This document shows, piece after piece, positions 43,833-55,025 of a stretch of DNA of 64,000 nucleotides. Within the stretch, counting starts at the first letter, position 1. The number at the start of each line of letters is the position of its first letter. Source of the DNA: Pyricularia pennisetigena (taxonomy: Eukaryota; Ascomycota; Sordariomycetes; Magnaporthales; Pyriculariaceae); contig NC_043743.1 in the NCBI RefSeq assembly GCF_004337985.1, positions 3,984,580 through 4,048,579 on the forward strand. Reading direction: 5' to 3'. The position numbers were made by a program, and so were the translations under genes. A model generated the notes under the pieces. It was not told the origin of the DNA. It saw nothing but the letters and a program-made list of their open reading frames with translations, and searched no databases.

Positions 43833-44804
43833 ATGCCGGCAACCTTAGCCAACAAGACCTTCAAGCTCAACAACGGCGTCGAGATCCCCGCCGTGGGATT
43901 CGGCACCTTTGCTGCCGAGGGCCAGCCGGGCCAAACGTACAAAGCAACCAAGGCGGCACTCGACGCCGGCTACCGCCACCTCGACTGCGCGTGGTTCTAT
44001 CAGAACGAGGACGAGATCGGCGACGCCATCGCCGACTTTCTCAAGGAGAACCCGTCGTTGAAGCGCGAGGACCTCTTCATCTGCACAAAGGTCTGGAACC
44101 ACATGCACGCGCCCGAGGACGTCAAGTGGTCGCTCGAAAACTCCCTCAAGGCGCTGAAGCTCGACTACGTCGACCTGTTCCTGGTGCACTGGCCCATCGC
44201 CGCCGAGCGCACCGAGGACCGCCAGGTCAAGCTCGGCCCGGACGGCAAGTACGTCATCAACAAGGAGCTGACCGAGAATCCGGAGCCGACATGGCGGGCC
44301 ATGGAGGAGCTGTATGATGCCAAGAAGGCGCGCGCCATCGGCGTGTCCAACTGGACCATCCCCCTCCTCAAGAAGCTCTTGGCCATCGCAAAGGTCAAGC
44401 CGGCCGTCAACCAGATCGAGATCCACCCTTACCTGCCCAACGAGGAACTCGTGCGCTTCTGTCTTGACAACGACATCCTGCCGGCCGCCTACTCGCCGCT
44501 CGGCTCGCAGGACCAGGTGCCCACGACCGGCGAGCGCGTGCGCGACGACCCGGGCCTGAACACCGTGGCCAGCCTCAGCAACCTCACGCTCGCGCAGGCG
44601 CTGCTCGGCTGGGGCATCAAGCGGGGTTACGTCGTGCTGCCCAAGAGCTCGACCCCGTCGAGGATCAAATCCAACCTTGAAGTGCCCGACCTGTCGGACG
44701 CCGACTATGAGGGCATTTGGAGGGTCGCAAACAATCGCAAACCCACGAGGTTTGTTGACATGAAGGACACTTTTGGCTACGATCTCTGGAATGAAAGCCA
44801 GTAG
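43833..44804 (+). CDS. Aldo/keto reductase (AKR family, NADP-dependent)
   Basis: Reduces aldehydes or sugars with NADPH through a TIM barrel. Single exon, 323 residues, full length. The catalytic tetrad is visible: Asp51 and Tyr56 in DCAWFYQNE, Lys86 in CTKVWN, His119 in VHWP. GVSNWTIPLL, NQIEIHPYLP and the nucleotide-binding VVLPKSSTPSRI follow in order. It resembles fungal glycerol dehydrogenase/alcohol dehydrogenase (NADP+) AKRs, but substrate cannot be set from sequence. The start context CACCACAATGCC is strong. It converges on the Zn2Cys6 gene with 137 bp between stops; no further pathway genes are adjacent. Confidence 0.93.
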   Translation: MPATLANKTFKLNNGVEIPAVGFGTFAAEGQPGQTYKATKAALDAGYRHLDCAWFYQNEDEIGDAIADFLKENPSLKREDLFICTKVWNHMHAPEDVKWSLENSLKALKLDYVDLFLVHWPIAAERTEDRQVKLGPDGKYVINKELTENPEPTWRAMEELYDAKKARAIGVSNWTIPLLKKLLAIAKVKPAVNQIEIHPYLPNEELVRFCLDNDILPAAYSPLGSQDQVPTTGERVRDDPGLNTVASLSNLTLAQALLGWGIKRGYVVLPKSSTPSRIKSNLEVPDLSDADYEGIWRVANNRKPTRFVDMKDTFGYDLWNESQ

Positions 44805-44941
44805 ATTGCATGAATTGAATCGTGAGCGACATTCTAATTTTTTTTTTCTTTTGTTCAAACCAGCGTGGGGAATATCATTGGAATTAGAGGATAAAATAGG
44901 TATCTTGGGAGCGATATGTATCTGTTTGCAGCATGTCCGAT

Positions 44942-46778
44942 TCAATCCGACTTGACGAACTGGTAATGGTCATTGATTTCCGCCAGATCATACTCCTTGG
45001 TTATGTGCTTCCATTCTCCATCTTCGAGCTTGGTTTCCCAGTTCGCTTTGAGCTTCTCGTCAAGATTGTCGGGAAGTGTGATTTTCACGTTGCGCAGCCT
45101 GCGATTTTCAGGCAGGACGGGCAGCTTCAGAAGTTCTTCTTCAGACGGCAAGGGATTCAGGGCAGCTAGTTTCCTGAGGTCCTCGTCCTCCTGGGGATTC
45201 GCAAAGAAGTTGCTCTCCTCAACCTTTACAACGTCGGCCGCGATACCAGCAGCAATCCTCGCGTCCCAAAAGCCCTCATTGTGGCCGGCTACACGCATAA
45301 GCTTGATGGCCTGGTGTCGTATTCGACGGATGCGGCATCTGATCGCCGTGTAGTACAGGGGTGCGAGCCATCCAATGTCGACGTGCGACACTCCATACGT
45401 GTGCTTTGGGAGGAAAGTATAGCAGACGTTCACCATCTCGCGCGAGTCGTCGATGATGGTCATGAAGTGCTTCGTGAGCGCGTCATAACTCATTTCGCTG
45501 TGGGGCCCCACGCACGTTGTCACCATCATGACTCCCATGGCATGAAAGGAATGCAACACAGTGGCAGCGATGCGTTCTTTAATGTTGTAGACGCCAATGC
45601 ACTCCTTTTCATATGTGACGAAGGCTTTGTGCCATATCTCCAGCTCGGCCAGGATAAGCTTCTGTTCGGCAAGCTGCTTGGTGGTGCTCTCCTCGCGGCC
45701 ATCCCGGTCGGCCTGCAGGCATATGATGTTGTTCACCAGACGATCAATGTGCAGTCTTGCCTGGGCGACTGATTCATATGAATGTGTGGGTAGCTGTGGA
45801 CTCAGGGTCCGGGGCACCACCTGGTGGGGATTGCTTGTCCCACCAAGCATCGTAGCCTGCAGGTTGAGGCGGGCAAACGTGTCGACGAGCCAATCGTCGA
45901 TAACCTCGCGATGCTGCTTCGGTCCTACTTCCAAGGTCATGGAATCTTTGCGCCTTGGCCCTGCCGCGCGCGAGGGCTGCATCTGGTTCAAGAGACGCAA
46001 GCCATTCTGCAGGTGCTTGTATGCGGTGCGATAGTTGCCGCGGAGGTTCTCGAGGCAAACAAAGACGGCGCAGGTAATCAGCGTAACGCGGACAGCGGGC
46101 TTGCTACCGCTTCCAGACACTGGCTGTCGGTTGAGATGCCTGATGGATTTGTTGTACTGCTCGAGCGTGAACCGCTCCAGGCCGTCAGGGGTGTCGAGGG
46201 ACGGGATGCGGTTAGCATTGCCGAGTGCGGCGGCGGCAGCTGTGAACCGTGCTTGGTGTGCAGTGCTGATAGCCAATGCAGCGTGCAAAACAGCTGGCTC
46301 GCTCGCAGTGGCTTGAATCAAGAGATTGTCCCAGAAGTTCCAGTCAAAAGGTCCCATGAGTTTCGCCCTTGCCCGCTCCTTGAACCAGTCTAGGTAGCGG
46401 TACTCGGCCTCGGTGACTGTTTGCCTCCGAGGCTCGGTCGCTTGGGACAAGGTCACGGCATTGGCGTTGACGTTGACGCTAGCGCTGGTAGCAGCAGCAG
46501 CAGCAGCAGGACTGTAGACTTGACTGCCGCCACCCCAGATGCCGTAGCCCTCGCACACCCGACGCGAAGACACACATCGTTGGCAGGCGGGCCGACCCTC
46601 GTCACACTTGATTCTCCGCAATCTAGCGTTGCGCATCCATCCGTTGGTTCAGTGCACCTTGTAAGGGTCCATGGAGCATTACTCACTTGCATGTGCGGCA
46701 CCCTGACTTGACCTTGGTATGTCGTTTGGCTTGCGGCTGCGCGCCGCGTGTGTTGGATGGATCCGATGGGGCCGACAT
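44942..46778 (-). CDS. Zn2Cys6 fungal transcription factor
   Basis: A nuclear DNA-binding regulator of unknown target. Exon 1 46778-46687 and exon 2 46622-44942 are joined across a 64-bp intron that splits the zinc cluster (donor GTGAGT, acceptor GCTAG), the common position in this family. 590 residues. Cysteines 27, 30, 37, 44, 47 and 54 form CRTC-KLRRIKC-DEGRPACQRC-VSSRRVC. An Ala-rich tract and YRYLDWFKERARAKLMGPFD lead into a Fungal_trans_2-like region (AALAISTAHQARF, CAVFVCLENLRGNYRTAYKHLQNG). The ATG at 46776-46778 is chosen because it puts the first Cys pair in frame. Neighbouring aldo/keto reductase is convergent, so co-regulation is not implied. Confidence 0.9.
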
Positions 46779-47981
46779 TTCCCTATCTCATTTCCATTGC
46801 TGCGGGTGATCCTTTCAGGTAGAAAATTCATGTTCGGTTAAAAGAGCGAGGTTGTTCGGCTTTTGACGAGTGGGCCATCTCGGTTTTTCCGCTTCGTGGT
46901 TGATTGAGCAACAAGACCCTTGCATGATTACGTTGGTAGTAGCCGCTTGGCAGATACCAGACCCTTGAATGCCGGAGACACAGGAGAGTCGAGGGATTTG
47001 GGGGAGAAAATTCAAGCTCATGTTGCATCGAGACGTGGGAGGCACGCTTATCTTTGTAAAACCGGCCAACCGTGCTTGCCAATACTCATCAGTTGCGCCC
47101 ACTTTGTGTCCCTCTTTCTCAAATGGTGAATTGTCATCACACCGTCTCCACTTTCTCTTTTTGCCTCTCCCAGAAAGGCAACTGCATGGTTTTGAGCATG
47201 GGTCGGCAATGGGGACAAGAACAGGTTGCGCATGAGCAAGTTAAGGACATTTGGCGATACTCGGGAAATATCTATTCCAGTCGAGCGATGACATGCCGCG
47301 TCGTTTGGAACTCGCATAAAACCATTCTCGGCTTGTCAAATCGCACACACAGATTCACGGGGTAGCTGCCTTGCTGCATGCTCGTGATGGTGATGGATGC
47401 ACATCTTGTGCTACTGGTTGAATCCTTCCAGTTGTATATCCATGGCACCAAATTCTTGTCTTACTAAACTAGGTAGGCAAGGATCAACAAACGTCGGCCC
47501 TAGGCGTCTCCAGCTTTACCGGCTATTGAAGCGTGACAAGACGAGATGCCAACGACTAAAAGCCTTGGCAGCCCGAAGCCAGGTGATTTTTATATATTAT
47601 ACTCGCTCTAATTCTTAGGCAAAATGCAACCAACTGCCCGTTCCCAAAATAGCACCCTACAACCGGTCGTTTGCCTCACTCATGGCTGGAGTTGGGCTTA
47701 TTGCGTACACACCTTTTGCTCGCAGAACTAAAGCAATATTTCAATACGGAGAAACAAGAGTTACATGCCCAGAGTCTCCTCCCTTTGGTACACCGAGACA
47801 CATAGCTCGCCTGATGACAATCTGTATGACCGGCAAAACAGATCTAGAGGACGGATTGTAGGACCAGCTGCAGATATGTCGTTGGTGCTGTGACCACTAA
47901 TATGATTAGATTACCTATATAATTGCCCCGATTACCCCCTGTGCTCAGGCATTCTCATCATGGTGCTGACGCAGGTTCACC
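46779..47981. other. 1.2-kb intergenic region, no gene recognised
   Basis: Lies between the Zn2Cys6 gene (-) and the DUF4419 gene (+), so it should include both promoters. Only short, unrelated frames are seen. A conventional TATA-like TATATATTATA is at about 47590-47600, but it is 380 bp from the DUF4419 start. Confidence 0.4.
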
Positions 47982-49325
47982 TTGAGATTCCATGCTTCAT
48001 TTCACATCATGGGATGCACACAAGCACTCAAAACCCTGACACTCCTTGCCGCGATTGGCTTCAGCGTCGTCACGGGACACGTAACGGTCCTGCCCGGTGG
48101 AGAAGCCAAGCCATACATTGGTTCTAATGTCATCCTTTCCCGCGAGGACTTTTTCCTGCAGAGCGCTGAACGGGACTTTGTCAACTTCAATGGCTCCATC
48201 ATCCTCTCCTCGTACGACAGCGCCAGCTTCTCGGTTGAAGAGGGCTTGCGCTCCTCGTCGGACAGTTTCGTCCGAGGCGCCATCCAGGCATGGGGCGAAC
48301 ACCTTCACCTCGTCGTCAGGCCCGAAGAGGTGTGGTTCACAATCCTGACCCAGATGAACTTTTTCATGAACGCCCATGCCGAATCGCTACGGGATCTCTT
48401 TGTCAGTCACCAAGGAAAGGAGGTCATTCTCGTCGAGGACTGGACCTGGGAGGCCGTCATCGTCCGCTTCCAGGATGAGATCCAGAAGCGCGTCAAGACG
48501 GATTGGCTCCAGGGTTGGATCATGCCCAACTTCACCACCACGACCGACTCGGACCGCATGACGGCCAACGTGCTCATGATGGGCCTGACCCAGGCCTACT
48601 TCAAGTTCGAGGGCGGGATCGTCTGCGGGCTCCCCTCCGTCACTCTGCTGGGTGACAGGCGCGACTGGGAAGCCCTCGTGGCCAAGCTCGACCGCCTCGC
48701 CGCTTTTGGCGAGGACCCAGCCGCGTATGGTGCGCGCCTGCGACCGATCCTGACTCGCTTCGTGTCGACCTTTGACGCGCCGGACTCGTCCGACACGATC
48801 CAGTTCTGGAACGACATCGTAACTGCCCGCCAGGGCACAGTGTGCGGCCAACCCCCTTACTACATCTCCGGCTGGATCACTGGCTTCCACTACTGGGACG
48901 ACAAGGGTCGCAACTTTGCCCGGCGCAACGGCGCCCTCACGATGGACAACGTCACGTACGCAGAAGTCGATCTGCGTCAGCTGCCGGTCGGGTACGCCAA
49001 GGTCCCATTTACCATGCACGACTACCCCAGCCCTGGGGTCAAGACGGAGGCCATGCTGATGGCGGGCACGCTGGGCAAGAAGGTTGTTTCGGGGACGCCG
49101 GACGGGTACGCCGGAGCGCTGGAGAGGGCCGGAGTCGCCGGACAGGAGGACCCGGTCGGCGGGGCGTCCGTCCACCACACGCTGCAACCGCTTTCGGGTT
49201 GGGCTCTGTATGGTCCCGTGGACACCAACGCCACTGTGCGGTATATTGAGGAGTGGGAGCTGGTGAATCTCACTTCTAGTGTTCGAGCGAATTTCGTCCA
49301 GGACCAATGCGGTGCGAGGCTGTGA
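47982..49325 (+). CDS. Secreted DUF4419-domain protein
   Basis: A DUF4419 protein of unknown function. 447 residues from 47982, or 438 from the in-frame ATG at 48009 (MGCTQALKTLTLLAAIGFSV), which gives a cleaner signal peptide with hydrophobic core LTLLAAIGFSVVTGH. Domain landmarks include AIQAWGEHLHLVVRPEEVWF, TILTQMNFFMNAHAE, WIMPNFTTTTDSDRMTANV, ITLLGDRRDWE-like VTLLGDRRDWEALV, FWNDIVTARQG and YYISGWITGFHYWDDKGR. Several Asn-X-Ser/Thr sites (NGS, NFT, NVT, NAT, NLT) suit secretion. Function and partners are not known to me. Confidence 0.88.
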   Translation: MRFHASFHIMGCTQALKTLTLLAAIGFSVVTGHVTVLPGGEAKPYIGSNVILSREDFFLQSAERDFVNFNGSIILSSYDSASFSVEEGLRSSSDSFVRGAIQAWGEHLHLVVRPEEVWFTILTQMNFFMNAHAESLRDLFVSHQGKEVILVEDWTWEAVIVRFQDEIQKRVKTDWLQGWIMPNFTTTTDSDRMTANVLMMGLTQAYFKFEGGIVCGLPSVTLLGDRRDWEALVAKLDRLAAFGEDPAAYGARLRPILTRFVSTFDAPDSSDTIQFWNDIVTARQGTVCGQPPYYISGWITGFHYWDDKGRNFARRNGALTMDNVTYAEVDLRQLPVGYAKVPFTMHDYPSPGVKTEAMLMAGTLGKKVVSGTPDGYAGALERAGVAGQEDPVGGASVHHTLQPLSGWALYGPVDTNATVRYIEEWELVNLTSSVRANFVQDQCGARL

Positions 49326-51154
49326 GGCAGATGGCTGTGGTTGGATTTGAGGGGCTTGGAGGGTCACGAGGGTGCACAGGGGCTCTTCCGGCTCCGGGAA
49401 ATCTTGACCCCTGTACTAGTCCTTTTCAAATCAAGATATTGCAAAGTTTTATTTCAGACACATTCAGCTCTTGCCGGTGAGCCTCAAGATCACAAGTGTA
49501 TAAATTATTAAATTGTTACCTCGTTTAACGTTTGTACAGCTGCCGCTCTCAACTGCTGTTGCACTACACCGCCACAAGACGAAAGCTCCCGTCAATGACT
49601 AATGCCAGTCACTTCGGTAAATATAGCCTGTAACAACTGCTACGCAAAGTAATACTTATTATGTTCTGCTTGAAATATAGTCTAATTCTAGATACTCTCT
49701 TGCTTGTTCAAACTTCAAAGGAGCTTTAACCTCTATGAGTAGCAAACGATTGCTTCTAATTGTATATTTTTGCATACTAATTTAGTCAGCGATTGTCAAC
49801 CTTGCTTGCTACATGAGGAGGGATACAGTAATAGCCAGTTTAATCTAAGAATGTCTATTTTAATCAACCACTTTAGCATCTTTGAATGGCAAATAAATGC
49901 AAACCAATCTAGGATCTTGGGCTGGAAGAAATGACTGAGAGTTGGCCGCATTTTTAAAAGCCTAACTAAGTATATTAACTGGAAACAATGGATAATTAAT
50001 TTATACAAGTTTAATTTGTTAGTTTTTATAAATCTCATCCACCCGTAGGAATTGGAAGTTGAAACGAATCCCGGCCCAAGTGCGATATTCATTATTCTTT
50101 CAACAAGGTTTTGCCTCATGTAACTTGGAAAGAACCTTGTTAAGGTTTATTTTTAAACTTGTGTTTACTTACCATGTCTTAAGCTGGCCTTATTGCATTC
50201 ATATCCATTTGCAATTCCAAAAACCCAAAAGGCTACGAAAGCTTGCTCCCAGGAATGCCCTGCAACTTGCGAAAAAAAGGAAAAGAAGAAAAAGAAGGCA
50301 ATGCCCTGTTACGACTGAGTATGATGATCTTGACTGCACCGCTACCTAGCGGACAAAAGGGGAAGAAAAAAACATGAAAAACAAAAATAAAACTAGAAAT
50401 CCTGCCGCATTAGTCAGTCAATGCTATAAAAATATTTGGGAACCAACAAATATCAGCAAAGGTACTCGCCATCACTATGAACGTATGAGAGACAAACAAT
50501 ATTGGAAAGGCTATTTTGGTTTATTTTGCTAAAGAAAAGGTCTTTCAAGGGTAATGCAGGCTTTGCCCAAGTCAATGAAGCAATGGGCTTAATATGTTTT
50601 ATGTTGGTTTTTAATCAAAACCAGGTAGAAATTAGCCTTGCAGAAAGTGGGATGTCTTTGAACACAATCCTAGCTACTGTGTAATTAGCCATAAAAGCCT
50701 AGGTAGCCACCCACTTACTTGGACCGTTTTGCGAACTGTTGTGGTATTTTCACAGGATTGCGGTTCTCCAATTCTAAATCTACTTCAAGATGTGCCCTTG
50801 TTGATGAACCATTGACAGATTGTGATATCATGCTCCTTGAAACCATTCCCTCTTCTGGCTGTTCCCGCATCGTCGACTTTGTTAGTCCAAACCGCCTCCA
50901 TCTGGAAAGTTGTCAGGGTTATGTTATCGGAATAGATAGTCGAGTTAGTTGCAGTTGTGACGTTGAACTCATAGATGAAGGCTCTTCCACTGCACCCGTG
51001 CCTGCTGTAGGAGTAAAGCCCATTTAAGATGTGATGCTATTCCCTCAGACTTATTCATCAAATCTCAAACTTGCCTTATTGAATTAGCGTTCGTTTACAG
51101 TTCCAAAGCCTCAGACTGAAAGCCACTTTTCAATCAACCTTTTGTTTTATACAA
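49326..51154. other. AT-richer 1.8-kb region without a supported gene
   Basis: Base composition drops compared with the surrounding genes, resembling a small island of old repeat sequence. Frames up to about 100 codons exist (50059-50349, 50719-51027), but none has a recognisable domain. Nothing matches the gypsy or copia elements at the window's left by eye. Confidence 0.4.
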
Positions 51155-51393
51155 ATGCAGTTTATATCCACCCTCATTGTTGCACTTTTGGCCCCCGGCA
51201 CTATTGCCGCTGGCAATAGTCAAGTGGATTCCAATGGCGTGCCGCGTCCAACCATTCGATCTGAAGACACACCCTCCGGTCGTGAACAGAGCCGCATCCC
51301 CTGCTGACCACTGACCAGGGATCTTGTTGGGATGGTACGAGTAGTAGCTTTCAAATCAACAAAGCAGGAGGAAGAGTGGCAAGAGTCACTTGA
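51155..51393 (+). pseudogene. Small secreted protein gene, apparently frameshifted
   Basis: An ATG at 51155 opens a 50-codon frame with a convincing signal peptide (MQFISTLIVALLAPGTIAAG), a hydrophilic part (NGVPRPTIRSEDTPSGREQS) and a stop TGA at 51305-51307. Just before that stop is a CCCC run (51298-51301). In the frame reached by one extra base there, an open stretch continues to TGA 51391-51393 and contains a Cys-Trp-Asp-Gly-Thr-Ser-Ser-Ser segment, as in small fungal secreted proteins. It could be a pseudogene, an assembly error in the homopolymer, or a genuine 50-residue product. Small size and secretion make it effector-like, but this is only inference; no homologue is claimed. Confidence 0.5.
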
Positions 51394-51471
51394 TTAGATT
51401 TCGCAGTATAGTTTCGGGCATAGTTCCCCGGCAGAGACGCGACAGTCATTAGTCGGCAATGCCCAAATGTT

Positions 51472-53916
51472 TCATGTCCTCCACGCCACCGGAAACCCCC
51501 CGGGACTCGCGCTGCTGGGCTCCTGTCCGTTACAGCCCCTTTTCTCCTCTGCCGTCATGACAAACTCGACCCGCTTCGCAGAGAAGAACTGGTCAAAGTT
51601 GATCCGACACCGACCCATCGACCTGCCGTCCAGCTTGAGATCCTCAACGAAAGCTCTCCCGCCGACTGGGAGCTTGCTGCTCGCGACGGTGGCGGCGTCG
51701 TACCCCGTCACGGTGACGTGCACGTCGCCCAGCAGCTCGTTGTGGACCGTGTAGCCCGGCAGGAACGGCGACAGGATCAGCATCTCGGCCGAGCCCGGCA
51801 CGGGGTAGAAGCCGAGCATGTACCAGACCACGAGGCTCGACATGGCGGCGTTGTCGTCGTTGCCCGGCGACCCTCCCCTGGTCAGGTTGAAGTTGTCGAG
51901 CACGATGCGGCGCGACTCCCGCACCGAGCTCCCCGGCAGGCCGACGTGGTGGTAGAGCGACGGGGTCTGGAAGCTGGGCTCGTTGCCCACGACGTTGTAG
52001 CCCCTCTGGAAGAAGTGGCGCAGGCGGGCGGCGAAGGTGTCGTTGCCGCCCAACAGCTTGACGAGGCCGGCGCCGTCGTGCGGCGCGTAGAAGCTGTACT
52101 CCCACGACGAGCTCTCGTGGCCGCCGTAGACGTTGGTGGCCTGCAGGCTGCAGGGCCGCGTGGTGTTCCTGTCGAGCGGCGAGCAGTCGACCGGGTCGGA
52201 CGGCGGGAAGGTGCCGTTGGGGAAGCGCCGGGCCACGAACCCCCTGTACCCGTCCGACTCGAGCTGCATGTTGTAGTTGGTGCCGTACTTGAGGCTGCGG
52301 TCCAGCAGCGGCCGCCACACGTCGGCCGGCTTGCCTAGCGCCTGCGCCGCCATGGCCGCCGTGAAGTCGCCAAACGAGTACTCGAGCCCGCGGCTGAACT
52401 CGCGCGTGTGCTGGCCGACCGCCGTGCTCTCGAGGAACCCGTAGGGGATGTAGCCGAGCCTGTTGTAGGCCTCGTTGTTGCGGCCCTCGTAGTCCCAGTT
52501 GGGCGGCGTGGCGCCGACGTCGTGCTCCAGCGCGGCCCAGTAGTCGTCCATGTCGACGCCCAGCTCGCCCGCGCGCCCGGCGTACTTGACGACGAAGTCG
52601 GCCACGATGGGCACGCCGTTGTTGGCGCCCTGCACCCAGCCCTTGACGTTGTTGGCGCGGCACTCGGGCAGCCAGCCCTCGCGCCTGAAGCCGTCGACGT
52701 ACGAGTCGGTGATCTGCGCCATCTCGCGCGGCGACGTCAGCGCCATGAGCGGGAACAGCGTCCGGAACGTGTCCCAGCTGCAGTAGAGGCCGTCAAAGTA
52801 GGGGTGTGCCGACTCGGTGTACGGCGGCGGCGCGTCGCCCGTCGCGTTGTTGGGCGACAGGAACGTGCGGTACAGGTTCGTGTAGAAGAGCTGTCGGATG
52901 TAGTCGGGCGTGCCGTCGGCGAGCTCGATGCGCCGCAGCTTGGCCTCCCAGAGCGCGTTGCTGTCGCCCACGACCTTGTCAAAGTCGTGGGGCGACGGGA
53001 TTTGTTGGTCCATGTTTCGGCACGCCTTCTCGGCCGAGACGAAGGACACGCCCCGACGCACCACGATGGTGCCGGTGCTGTTTCCAAAGCGCACGATGGC
53101 GCCGGCGTTTGTCGGCTGCGTGAGGGCCGCGTTCCGCCGACGCTCCGCCCTCCCCCCAAAATCCCACGAGTCGCTGTCGTTCCGCCGGGCGTCCCAACCT
53201 TCTGGGTTGGCGCCCCAAAACGCGTGCTCCGTCACCTTGCCCGAGGCCGAGAGGTCGACGCACTGAAACGCCGCGTACCGGAACACGCTGGGCCCGAAGC
53301 TGCTGAGCCACGTGCCGTTCATGAGGATCCTCTGCGCCGGCCAGTCGGCGTGCATCTGGCCGTAGTTGAACGAGTGCGCGCCGTCCGTGGTCCAGTCGAG
53401 AACCAGCGTCGGCTGCACGCCGCCAGGGAAGGTGTAGCGCTCCAGCGAGGCCGCACTGGTGGATGCCGCCTCCATCAGAACCCCGTTCGAAAGGGGCGTG
53501 CTGAAGTAGCCGGGAAACCCCTGGTCCTTGGCGCCGTCGCCGTCCCGCCGCAGTCCTCGCTTCCCCTCGATGGTCGGACAAGAGTCGAAGCGCCCGCAGA
53601 CGACCGGCATGATGCTGAACTGCCCGTAGCTGCCGTCCGCGCTTCCAGTGCCCGAGTCGTGAAGCGGAGACATGCCCTTGATCATCTCCTTGGACTCGGA
53701 TACGTACCCAGCTGGTGCATAGCCGTCCACGTTGATGGTAACCTTGGCCATGCCGAATGGGACCGACGCCCCCGCGAATACATTGCCAGGGTCGCTGTTT
53801 TGCGCCGTGCCTGCGAACACGCTGACCAGCTTAGTCAAAGGGCCGGGCGACACCATAGCCGATGCTGCCGTGACGGCCAAGGCCGACAAGACCGTCTTTA
53901 TCCGGTCGTTGTGCAT
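51472..53916 (-). CDS. Secreted GH92 alpha-mannosidase
   Basis: Glycoside hydrolase family 92 enzymes are calcium-dependent exo-alpha-mannosidases (usually alpha-1,2) acting on N-glycans or mannan. Single exon, 814 residues. An N-terminal signal peptide (KTVLSALAVTAASAMV) is followed by the beta-sandwich with NVFAGASVPFGMAKVTIN and GMSPLHDSGTGS, and by the (alpha/alpha)6 barrel with YFDGLYCSWDTFRTLFPL, NRLGYIPYGF, SSWEYSFYAPHD and the family-signature GNDDNAAMSSLVVWYMLGFYP. Length is normal. The canonical GNDD(CSGx)MSAW loop reads GNDDNAAMSSLVVW, usual for fungal members. Probably extracellular or in the secretory route; Asn-X-Ser/Thr sites are frequent. Confidence 0.94.
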   Translation of the reverse strand: MHNDRIKTVLSALAVTAASAMVSPGPLTKLVSVFAGTAQNSDPGNVFAGASVPFGMAKVTINVDGYAPAGYVSESKEMIKGMSPLHDSGTGSADGSYGQFSIMPVVCGRFDSCPTIEGKRGLRRDGDGAKDQGFPGYFSTPLSNGVLMEAASTSAASLERYTFPGGVQPTLVLDWTTDGAHSFNYGQMHADWPAQRILMNGTWLSSFGPSVFRYAAFQCVDLSASGKVTEHAFWGANPEGWDARRNDSDSWDFGGRAERRRNAALTQPTNAGAIVRFGNSTGTIVVRRGVSFVSAEKACRNMDQQIPSPHDFDKVVGDSNALWEAKLRRIELADGTPDYIRQLFYTNLYRTFLSPNNATGDAPPPYTESAHPYFDGLYCSWDTFRTLFPLMALTSPREMAQITDSYVDGFRREGWLPECRANNVKGWVQGANNGVPIVADFVVKYAGRAGELGVDMDDYWAALEHDVGATPPNWDYEGRNNEAYNRLGYIPYGFLESTAVGQHTREFSRGLEYSFGDFTAAMAAQALGKPADVWRPLLDRSLKYGTNYNMQLESDGYRGFVARRFPNGTFPPSDPVDCSPLDRNTTRPCSLQATNVYGGHESSSWEYSFYAPHDGAGLVKLLGGNDTFAARLRHFFQRGYNVVGNEPSFQTPSLYHHVGLPGSSVRESRRIVLDNFNLTRGGSPGNDDNAAMSSLVVWYMLGFYPVPGSAEMLILSPFLPGYTVHNELLGDVHVTVTGYDAATVASSKLPVGGRAFVEDLKLDGRSMGRCRINFDQFFSAKRVEFVMTAEEKRGCNGQEPSSASPGGFPVAWRT

Positions 53917-54981
53917 GGCGTGGTGCTTGGTCTACACGTTTTTTTTTTCTCTCTTCTTTTTTTTTTTCTTAGGTGTGCAGCGTTGACCTTTGCTTCCCCC
54001 TCCCCGGGTATGTGACCGCGGTCAAAGCTGCAGAGGAGAAAGAGAGGACAATAAGATGGGACCAAACCGGACAAAGGCGTCCTCTTGAGCCGTTTTATGA
54101 TCATGACGTCGCTGAACCATCCGGTAGGCAAATCTGCACCTACTACGGCGCATTTCGGCATTAAAGTTTGATATGGGAGAGAGACTTACTTGGCATAACG
54201 AATCAACGACGCACTTGCGTGTTCTTGTTGATTTCCGTTGGTGCCGTAACACGCCATGAGTAGTATGTAGTAGTATCTATTCGGCCTCCGTTTCTCCCCC
54301 CGCACAATTTGGACGAACATCCCATCGTATGCCGTCCTTACCCCTGCATGGCGAAAGCTTGTTTTATAAAAGTCGGATTTACAAAGTGAGATGGATGATT
54401 TGAATTGAATCATGGCAAGGTCTCGTCTGCTTCTTACTGCCAAAGAACTCAGGGGCAGGTTTGGGTGGGTATTAGAGGGACGCTTCGTTGTAAATAAGTT
54501 CTTGTCTTGTATGCTAGCATCCATTGTGATTTGTTTCTGCAGCAAGCTGAAGCCGTAACTAGAACAGACGAAATAAAAAGATTCCTGACAAAGATATACT
54601 TTTGGTCCGTCTATCTCAGACGACGGGCCAGACCACGGCCCAAACAACCTCCCGACTGAAGCTATACTTTTCTTTCCCCTCCCGATTCCTTGGCCCGTGA
54701 CACCAGCCGAGTGGATGAGAGTAGCAAAAGGCAATATGGCATATGAGTTTTGCCCATGTCAATTTATTCTGACCGAGAATCGACCCATGCGGCATAATCA
54801 CCATTCCCAAATGTTTGGGCCAAATATCTTGGGGCATTAGACTATAAAATTTGTGTAAAGAATAAGAGCAAGGAACAACAACACAATGTGGCAGCGTTAG
54901 TTTGTGGCTCATGGACCTCGGCAGCTTTGGGAAGTATTACCTTGTTTAGCGTCTGAGTACTGTCAAGGCTATATGTGAAAT

Positions 54982-55025
<44 letters not shown>

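Noticed and set aside
43833..46778. Aldo/keto reductase plus Zn2Cys6 factor as a secondary-metabolite cluster
   Set aside because: No backbone enzyme (PKS, NRPS, terpene cyclase), transporter or P450 is nearby; the two genes are convergent neighbours among housekeeping genes.
50719..51027. A 102-codon Cys-containing frame
   Set aside because: No signal peptide, domain or splice context; lies in an AT-richer region where such frames arise by chance.
52408..54015. A 535-codon open frame antisense to the GH92 gene
   Set aside because: Arg/Val/Ala-rich low-complexity translation caused by third-position GC bias of the sense gene; no family resemblance.
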